From NCBI GenBank assembly GCA_015179045.1, contig WHUZ01000096.1, positions 62,001 to 126,000 on the forward strand: a DNA stretch of 64,000 bases, given 5' to 3'. This document shows, piece after piece, positions 57,157-64,000 of the stretch. The notes beneath the pieces are model-generated. The model was not told the origin of the DNA and searched no databases. It saw only the letters and a program-made list of their open reading frames with translations. The stretch comes from Kalaharituber pfeilii. Taxonomy: Eukaryota; Ascomycota; Pezizomycetes; Pezizales; Pezizaceae. Within the stretch, counting starts at the first letter, position 1. Each line of letters opens with the position of its first letter. The position numbers were made by a program, and so were the translations under genes.

Positions 57157-57919
57157 ACGATAACCTGGGTCAAAGGACACAAGGGAGTGAAGGGCAACAC
57201 GGAGGCAGACAGGGCAGCCAAAATTGGCACAGCATTACAGTGCGAGGACGAGATAGTGACAGAAGCAGGCATACGGCAGGAGGGGAGAGCTCTCAGATTT
57301 TTTTTTTTTTTTTTTTTATATCAATACTCGCTTGCCGCCCCACGGGCTATGGCGAGGGTCTTAATTAAGGAAAAATAAAAACAACTATCTCTCTGCCCTA
57401 AGTACATGTATTGCCCGCGATTTCCTCCGTGATGCGGGTGACGCCCGGTATCTCCGAGAGCTCTCAGAGCGGAGGAGAGAAACCGACTGAAGCTCACATA
57501 CAGACCACTACAGGAACTAGACAACCGCCGACTGGTGTCAACCCTGGCAGGCATTCTGGGGAACAAAGGACTCAAAGAATGGAGATACGGCATAGGCAAG
57601 GCGGAATCCCCGGAATGCCGATGGTGCGGGAAGGCTCCGGAAAACTTCACTCACATAGCCACAGACTGTCAGCCTTGGAAAGAGAAAATACAAAAAGGGG
57701 CGGACGGACTGAGACAGCCGAAGGGGGGGGGGGGGAGGGGAGGGAAGTGGCCAAGGTCTTGGTGTGGGCAGGGAAGGATTGAGAACTGCCGGGTTGATAT
57801 CCCTTATTTTCCTTTATTTATCTTTCTCTCTTATATTATATCAATTATGTACTTAAACATCGCCATAGCCCTCCGGGCGGCACGCGATTAATGAAAAAAA
57901 AAAAAAAAAAAAAAAAAAA
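57157..57919 (+). mobile_element. 5'-truncated LINE with a nested LINE
   Basis: Flanked by the 13-bp duplication ACTCCGCCACATG (57144-57156 and 57920-57932). It contains the end of RNase H (TITWVKGHKGVKGNTEADRA), TLAGILGNKGL and the CCHC knuckle CRWCG...H...C, a G-run that disrupts the last codons, a type-1 hairpin and poly-A. A second LINE tail, 57298-57455, interrupts it. Confidence 0.9.
57298..57455 (-). mobile_element. 158-bp nested LINE tail
   Basis: Minus-oriented 3' UTR of the ORF1-only family, type-1 hairpin and poly-A, inside the LINE 57157-57919. Flanked by the 13-bp duplication GAGAGCTCTCAGA (57285-57297 and 57456-57468). Confidence 0.93.
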
Positions 57920-57932
57920 ACTCCGCCACATG

Positions 57933-58182
57933 CTCGTCTATCACTGAACTTCAACTCCTGAGCCAAGGAATGGGCAGCCCAACTTCAGAAGACATCGCCA
58001 GCTTTGGTTATAGATATGACGCACAATCTTTTGTATGAAATAATAATAGCAGAAAGATAGATATGAGCTGGCATATCAGTACCTTAAGAATATCCAACTT
58101 TTTACAAGTGCTATTCGCAAAAAGTACTATGGTGATAAGGAGTCAGACTCTACCAAAATAAATAGATCTATTCCACCTATAC
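57933..58182. other. Spacer without a gene
   Basis: Host sequence between two LINE insertions. Nothing else recognised. Confidence 0.5.
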
Positions 58183-58242
58183 TTTTTTTTTTTTTTTTTT
58201 TTTTTTTGAGTCACATAACCCCGCTTACAGGCTACCAGCCTA
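58183..58242 (-). mobile_element. 60-bp LINE tail (type 3) micro-insertion
   Basis: Poly-T, GAGTCACATAACCCCGCTTA, CAGGCTACCAGCCTA in minus orientation, flanked by the 14-bp duplication TATTCCACCTATAC (58169-58182 and 58243-58256). Confidence 0.92.
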
Positions 58243-58549
58243 TATTCCACCTATACGTAATGTGGGTATACAGACAGAGCGACCATCATATGTGGAAACA
58301 GCCACCTAAACCTATATATTGTATCATGTAGATACGTGAAAAGAGCGACCGTCATATGCAGAAGCACCTCAGTAGCCCCTCCGAAGATAACGCCAGCCCC
58401 TCCCACTCCACCTAGTATTAGGAGAGATCTACCTGCCCATGCCAAAGGAAACACTACCACGTCCAGGACTACTTCTACTATAACGAGCAAGCCCCTTTTA
58501 CAAAAATAGCCGGATCTATGACCTGCCACTTTAGCAATAGAAGTTTATG

Positions 58550-59043
58550 AGATAGCAGTGACTAAGCAACTAGAGAATGTTTGGCAGTGGTTGGAGATGG
58601 ATAATGAACTGAGCACAAAGATCGCTGGAGCTCGATGGCTATTGAAGCAAGAGAGGAGGGAGCGAAAGACGACTACTTCAGTTGTTGTTTACCTGGAACA
58701 GTCAGGTAGGACTAGTCAAATACTAAAGACTTTATGTATTGGAGGTAAGAAGTACAGATGGGATGCGTTATGAGTGAGATAGGGGAAGGAGCGACAAAGG
58801 AAAGCAGGTGGGTGGGGCTGGGAAGGACGCGATGGAGACTGATTAAGAACCCATTGTGCATATTGTTGTGCTTGGTCTACTGTCTGTCTGCATTTGTTCA
58901 TCTGCAGCCAGGTGAAGCCGTGTAGATAGATATGTATTATGGGTAATCCAGCCCAATCCGGTGTCATAGTCCTGCCTCCGGGTAATAAAGGGGTCCTGCC
59001 ATAGGCTGAGAACCTCTATGCGGGGTTACGTGATCAAAAAAAG
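58550..59043 (+). mobile_element. ORF1-only LINE derivative with type-3 tail
   Basis: ORF1 C-terminus (58558-58773: VWQWLEMDNEL, GARWLLKQ, TTSVVVYLEQ, KKYRWDAL) is followed by a 200-bp 3' UTR, CCGGTGTCATAGTCCTGCC, AATAAAGGGGTCC, the hairpin CCTGCCATAGGCTGAG...TATGCGGGG and poly-A. Same junction as 50526-50845. No ORF2. The 5' boundary is not defined. Confidence 0.75.
58558..58773 (+). pseudogene. LINE ORF1 C-terminal fragment
   Basis: Seventy-one codons open, matching the conserved C-terminal block of the other ORF1 relics (Trp-Leu-Glu, Ala-Arg-Trp-Leu, Thr-Ser-Val-Val-Val-Tyr-Leu). N-terminus absent. Confidence 0.65.
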
Positions 59044-60518
59044 GCATAAGCAGGTTCTCTAAGAGCTCATAATAATCAGAATCAGAATCAGAATCAAGTA
59101 ATATAGACACAGCATAAGTCTTAATGGTGATCGTGGACACCTGTTTGATTTGGCCCCTCATCTGGGCGATGGTGATTGTTACCGATGTAACTATACAAGG
59201 GTAACGTCGGTAACATGGGGGGAATCAGCTACTGACCCCCATTTAGACTTAGTTGATTGACATGGATAACAAAAAAACGCAATGTAACGTAACGCATAAC
59301 TGATTAGCACTGATATAAGCTAACGCTCTTATTGGCTGATTTGTTATATGAAACAGCCAATTTTCATTACCTGAAGTTTCGTTGATCATAGCTAAATTGT
59401 CGCGTTACCACCATAACTTCACACGTAACTTCAGGTAATGACAAGGATATTCAGCCTGTTGTTAGCTAATTACAAAGGGTATTTGACTGGATTTTTCCTA
59501 AATCAGCAATTTTTAGACAGCAGTGCATATGCATAAGAGGACTTAATGCTACCACTTCATCAGCATACCCAATTTACACATGAGAGCTTTCCAGTTTCTA
59601 CCGTCATGAGCCATTTAAAAGCTCATAGTCATCTGAATCTGACTCACAGAATCAAGTAGCATAGACATAGCATGAGTCTTGATGGCATTCATAACCACCT
59701 ATTCGATTTTGGCCTTCTCCAAGATGCAGGGCATGATGCAGGGCATGATGTTTTTTTTTTTTTTTTTCTTAAATTCACATAACCCCGCTTGCAGCTATTC
59801 GCCACTGGCATGGCTGGGCAGGGCATGATAATGTTACAGATGTGACGGTAAGGTAGGTTGCGTGGAACTCAGCTATCATTCTCTCATTTGGGCTTAGCTG
59901 ATTAGCATCGGTTACCTAATGCAACGCAAAGCTGATAACCACTACCATTGTCACCCGTACATAGAATACGCCCACTTGTTCTTAAGATCCGAATTGAAAC
60001 GCTCCTGTTGAGCTTTGGGTAGAAAGAGATGATTGTTATTCCTTCGTAGAGAGAGTAGCCAAAGTAATACACCTATATACATAGAGCATGAGGTTGCTCT
60101 CGGGCCCTTACCACCCTTTATCACGGACCTCTCTGATATCCGACACCTCCGACATTACTGTAGATCTCTAACAGCTCCTATGGGCAACTTGCAAGCTGCG
60201 AGCCTTGAAAAGTACATGAGCGCTGATTCATTTGCGCAGCCCATTTTCTAATAACATTGCATCTATTGATAATGCTGTTTCCCCTCTGAGGTGAGCGTCC
60301 ACAACAAAATTATCATGTCACCTCATTTCCCATACAATGGCTTTAGCAAAGCAGCCTCAGTCATTCTATTGATTACCACCATCGGCGTCGGATGAAGAGT
60401 TGATGAGGCTACGGCACCTATTGGCTTGGTATCCAGACGGAGAGCAACTTCCAGGTGCACGAGCGTGGGTGGAGGGCCCACCCAGAGTGGTAGCAGTAGC
60501 ATCCTGGATGATATTGTT
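59044..60518. repeat. Decayed repeat cluster, 59.1-60.0 kb
   Basis: 59065-59160 and 59620-59720 are diverged copies of one unit (AGAATCAAGTA-ATAGACA, ATGAGTCTTGATGG-like), and 59180-59590 matches 54780-55200. Minus frames read DSDSDSDYYELLEN-like fragments. Probably a decayed DNA transposon family. 60000-60518 has no supported gene. Confidence 0.5.
59750..59817 (-). mobile_element. 68-bp LINE tail (type 2) micro-insertion
   Basis: Poly-T, TTCACATAACCCCGCTTGCA, GCTATTCGCCACTGGCATGG in minus orientation, flanked by the 12-bp duplication GCAGGGCATGAT (59738-59749 and 59818-59829). Confidence 0.9.
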
Positions 60519-60581
60519 TTTTTGTTTTTTTTTGTTTTTTTTAATGTCATGACTCGTATGCCGCCAAATGGGCTATGGCGA
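60519..60581 (-). mobile_element. 63-bp LINE micro-insertion
   Basis: T-rich run, TGTCATGACTCGTATGCCGC, GGGCTATGGCGA in minus orientation, flanked by the 11-bp duplication GGATGATATTG (60508-60518 and 60582-60592). Confidence 0.9.
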
Positions 60582-61267
60582 GGATGATATTGATTGTATC
60601 ACGGCCACAAAGAAGCAGCAGCGGCGAGGATTTCTTGTGGAGTAGGAGGGGAAGAATATGATCTAGCTTTGTTTGATTGCGTAATTTCTTCTCGCGCGAT
60701 CGCAGGATCAAATAATGAATTCCACAAAAAAAGGCTATCCGATGGACACACCATTGAGCGATGACCAATGGCGTTATTAATCGAGCACGGTGCAATGCTG
60801 CAATAATGGCATTACAGGGCATTGAAAGGTATTAAGATTACGAGTCATTATTCACAAAACGCAACGCTCATGTCTGCCCTGCCACGGCGAACAGCTGCAA
60901 GCGGGGTTATGTGGTCTCTTTTTTTAGAAGGGATATTATTGAGAGGACCTATTATTGGATGCCAAGATGTCCAAATCCACACAAGTGCGACATGTCTTAT
61001 CTTGAATATTCTTGTTTACGACATCGCATTATGACATATGTAATTTGATAATATTATCTAATGCAGGCTAGGTACAGGGTAGTCTGGGCACGAGACTAGA
61101 CTAGCTACCGGGGGGATATCATATGGCGGATGCTACAACAAAAATTACTATGCGTGCAAATGGCCCTCAAGTGGGCGCCAATTGAAGGCAGAGCTTGGAA
61201 GAAAATGTTAGATTATCCTCCGCATGTTCTCTAGGCTCATTTGTAGCATATAAGTGATGACCTATTT
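60582..61267. other. Spacer with one decayed tail
   Basis: 60874-60913 resembles a plus-oriented type-2 tail (CTGCCCTGCCACGGCGAACA, GCTGCAAGCGGGGTTATGTG) lacking poly-A. No gene. Confidence 0.5.
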
Positions 61268-61280
61268 AGTATATATGTTC

Positions 61281-61950
61281 TTTTTTTTTTTTTTTTTTTG
61301 TATAATATCATTACTCGCGTGCCGCCCTGGGGGCTATGGCGAGATTACGTACATGAAGGATGAATGAAGAGAAAATAAATGCATAGGAAAGAGAATGGGA
61401 AGAGATAATGGTGTGAAAAGTTACAAAAGTCCCTGTCCTTGAATATCCGTCCTCTCTAGCAATGCAAACAGATTTTCCCCTTGCTCTGGTCTGAGTAGCG
61501 CTTGTTTGCCTCCAGGCCATTTGGCCTGCCATATCCGACATCTCTCCAGTAGGTGGTCTGTGGTTTCTACTTCCTCCCCGCTCCAGCGGCATTCAGGTCC
61601 GTTGGATTTGCCGATCTTGTACTTCCAGTTTCGTAGGCCTTTGCCTCCTAGTATGCCAGCCAGCGTAGTGACGGGTCTCTGTAGTGGTGTAGTGACGACG
61701 ACGGAATGGGTTAAGACAAGCTTGGCATGGATAAGGTAGCACGTGGAGATAAGGACAGCACGTGAGGCGATATCATATATAGACTTTCTGTACTGTAGCA
61801 CATACAATGAACAACGTTCTCTTCTCTGCTTTTTCGCACCCACGCTTTCGCACTCGCACTCGCATTTGGTCGTACGTTCGTTCCGCCAGTTCTCACCGCT
61901 CCGGTCCATCGAAAGGCAGTAGTGAATACTAGCTGTCTATCTTACAGTGG
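61281..61950 (-). mobile_element. 5'-truncated LINE with a nested LTR-like repeat
   Basis: Flanked by the 13-bp duplication AGTATATATGTTC (61268-61280 and 61951-61963). Minus strand: PLQRPVTTLAGILGGKGL, a knuckle in which the second Cys has become Ser (CRWSG), a 3' UTR, the type-1 hairpin and poly-A. The putative LTR 61688-61946 sits four bases from its 5' end. Confidence 0.9.
61688..61946 (-). mobile_element. Putative solo LTR, copy 2
   Basis: 259 bp, minus orientation, TGTAAGATAG ... CACTACA, flanked by GTGG (61684-61687 and 61947-61950). Contains GCGAGTGCGAGTGCGA and TTGTATGTGCTACAGTA-like text as in copies 1 and 3. Confidence 0.68.
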
Positions 61951-62008
61951 AGTATATATGTTCGGGGCCAGTCATGATCAGTGGCCCAGAAATCCTACAC
62001 TGGTACAT

Positions 62009-62269
62009 TGTAAGATAGACAGTATAGTATCCACTATGCCTTCGATGGACTGAAGCGGTGAGAACTGGCAGAACGCCGTACGAGCGTACGACCAAATGCG
62101 AGTGCGAGTGCGAGTGCGAGTGCGAACGCGTGGGTGCGAAAAGAAGAGAAGAGAAGGTTGTTGATTGTATGTACTACAGTAGGGAATTAAAGTCTACATA
62201 GATATGATATCTATTAAACACCTCACGTGCTGCCCTTATCTCCACGTGCCCTCCATCGTCGTCACCACA
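62009..62269 (+). mobile_element. Putative solo LTR, copy 3
   Basis: 261 bp, TGTAAGATAG ... CACCACA, with four GCGAGT units against two or three in the other copies and an internal deletion after CTCCACGTGC. Flanks ACAT and ACAC match at three of four bases. It lies 62 bp from copy 2 in opposite orientation, forming a large inverted repeat. Confidence 0.6.
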
Positions 62270-63381
62270 ACACTTTTAGTCGTCATGTATCGATATCAAT
62301 AATCCTACTTTGAGATTATATTGATCTCAATATATACTCTGTTGCCTATCTTTAGGAAGTATAGGATGTTTGGTGGTGCTTAGGCTAATATGTAAAGAAT
62401 GGAGCTGTTATATTAAAATCATATCTTCGCTTACGCATGTGTACAGTAATACTAGAGGACTATGTAGATAATAGTATTGTATAGAGACTCTCGAAAGCTA
62501 TAAATTGGGAACACATATATAATAAGGTATCTTTTCAACTGCTGGCAGTACTGACAAATGGTTTTAGAGATTATATCGCTGCTTGAGTTGGGAGGTATGC
62601 AGAGTGCAGCAAGAGCAGCATGTTAATAAGTATATATATCAGATATAGATAATAATATGTCTATGAGATAAGTAACAGCAGTAACGAGCAGAGTACTATA
62701 GCTGCAAATACCATAAAGCTACACAGAGTCCTAGTAAGTATCCCTAGTAGGCTTTATGCATAAAAGATACATGATAGTGTTCAATGGCCGAAATCCATTA
62801 GCCAGTGTTCCCAACGGGCCGGCCTGAATGTGTCCTGCCGGCCCAGGCCGCCCAGGCTGGTCCAGGCCATTCAGGCTGCAGTGTGAGTTAAATTATACAG
62901 TAGCTGTATACAGAACGTACGCTAACTTCTACGTATACCTCATTCTCTAACATTTACGATTTTGCTTGCAGATTTTGCACCACCAGTATCGTTTTCCATT
63001 ATCATGCACAGCTTCACTATACTGTCAAATCCAAATTTGTCTCACCAGATTTTTGTGACCCAAATTCCAGAAGGCTCCATTTCGGCATCAGATTTGACTG
63101 TAGGGGATTGTCAATGCAAGATCAAAACTTGAATTGCACTATGGAGAGTGAAGAAAGGTTACTGAAGGAATCATCATCTCCAGTACCGATGGTTGGAATG
63201 TCTGTCTCCATGAAGTACTAATAAAAGAAATTAGTACCATCACCGATGGGGTAATGATGTGCCCACCTGTAATGATGCACACATTTCAGCGTCGGTAAGA
63301 CAATCCCCCCTATCACGTATAATCGCAATATCGTAGCCATTTCTCTACTCCGTGAACTCCAAATACCTCCATTTCACAGCC
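62270..63381. other. AT-rich spacer before the pogo relic
   Basis: No gene. 62790-62880 has repeated GGCC-rich words (GGCCGGCC, CAGGCC). 63250-63300 contains GTAATGATG twice and may belong to the end of the pogo-like element, but no matching inverted end is visible. Confidence 0.4.
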
Positions 63382-63930
63382 ATGCCACGCCGGAACCAGC
63401 CCGAAGCTATCAATAAAGCAATTGCTTATTTTTATAAGCATCGAAATGAGGCTTTATCGAAAATAGCTGAATACTTTAATGTTGATCCCTGTACATTAAG
63501 TAGGCGGATTAAAGGGACACACTAGTCAAGAAAAGAGGCATGAGAAAAGCAGCAATTGCTTACCAGAAGTGAAAAAAATGCACTAGAGCGTTGGCACTTG
63601 AAATGAGTAATATGGGCTTCCCTGTTCGGCAGCTGAAGATCATCCCTGACAATCTGTGGAACTATGACGAAGAGGGCATTGTCATGGGTATTACTACTGA
63701 CAGACGCAAATATATTGTTCGTGCAGGAAGAGGGTGCAAAATTGCAGCTACGGATGGTAACAGAGAGTTTGTTATCAATCTAGAGACAGTAAATGCAGCT
63801 GGCAAAGTATCCCCCCATATATTGTCTAGCAGGCGAAAAACACATAGGGAAGGATACTATGGATCCGGAGGTTTTCATGACCTTCCGCTTCATTCGGCCG
63901 TTCTCCGAGTGGTATATGGATGATGAGCTT
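63382..63930 (+). pseudogene. Pogo/Fot1-like transposase relic
   Basis: 63382-63525 reads MPRRNQPEAINKAIAYFYKH and LSKIAEYFNVDPCTLSRRIK, a psq-type helix-turn-helix, then a stop. After a gap, 63591-63800 reads ERWHLEMSNMGFPVR and, directly after it, IIPDNLWNYDEEGIVMG, which contains the first catalytic Asp of the DDE domain. The CENP-B-type domain between them is deleted. The element runs towards or past the window end with frames broken. Confidence 0.7.
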
Positions 63931-64000
63931 GGTTTAGAGTTCATGAAATATCATTTCGAGCCATAATGCACGCTACCGGGATATTGCGCACTACCGGGAT

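Noticed and set aside
60874..60913. LINE tail without poly-A, considered as a micro-insertion
   Set aside because: No poly-A and no flanking duplication, so it is mentioned only within the spacer.

Overview
The window looks like nuclear DNA of a filamentous ascomycete fungus (Pezizomycotina). The evidence is short GT-AG introns of 53-104 nt (several with CTAAC-type branch sites), large NACHT-type STAND/NLR genes, Tad-like non-LTR retrotransposons with a CCHC-ending ORF2, a fungal-type phosphatidylserine decarboxylase-like gene, and an AT-rich island with C-to-T/G-to-A decay as left by repeat-induced point mutation (RIP). The genus cannot be fixed from the sequence. The window is gene-poor accessory DNA: about five protein genes can be supported, and transposon debris fills much of the rest.

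Layout. 1-8.3 kb: one spliced coiled-coil gene (2788-3590), a short LINE remnant and a 126-bp TA-flanked MITE. 8.3-11.6 kb: a gag scrap, an ORF1-only LINE derivative and two adjacent deletion derivatives of a PIF/Harbinger-like transposon. 12.2-16.1 kb (minus): NLR-A, eight exons, NACHT plus two C2H2 fingers plus a Gln-rich tail, with one homopolymer frameshift. 17-22 kb: low-information DNA, an 80-bp MITE and truncated LINEs. 22.5-28.5 kb (minus): NLR-C, a NACHT-ankyrin gene broken by a one-base deletion and by a 2.2-kb LINE (23432-25616) with a 13-bp target-site duplication (TSD). 28.5-39.8 kb: mostly noncoding, with LINE, gag and Tc1 relics. 40.4-44.1 kb (minus): NLR-B, an open paralogue of NLR-A inside an old segmental duplication. 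46-47.6 kb: a 57-bp minisatellite followed by an AT-rich, RIP-like island. 47.6-51 kb: LINE ORF1 and ORF2 relics. 51.7-52.9 kb (minus): the decarboxylase gene. 53-64 kb: a dense nest of LINE tails, putative solo LTRs, Tc1 and pogo relics.

How the parts relate. The three NLRs share the ground plan of fungal non-self-recognition receptors: a helical N-terminal domain, a NACHT NTPase, a winged-helix region and a variable C-terminus. Only NLR-B is uninterrupted. The transposons form a visible food chain: an autonomous LINE, many 5'-truncated copies, ORF1-bearing non-autonomous copies, and micro-insertions of 40-68 bp that carry only the 3' hairpin and poly-A between 11-14 bp TSDs. The two main tail types each fold into a stem-loop whose stem shows compensatory changes between copies.
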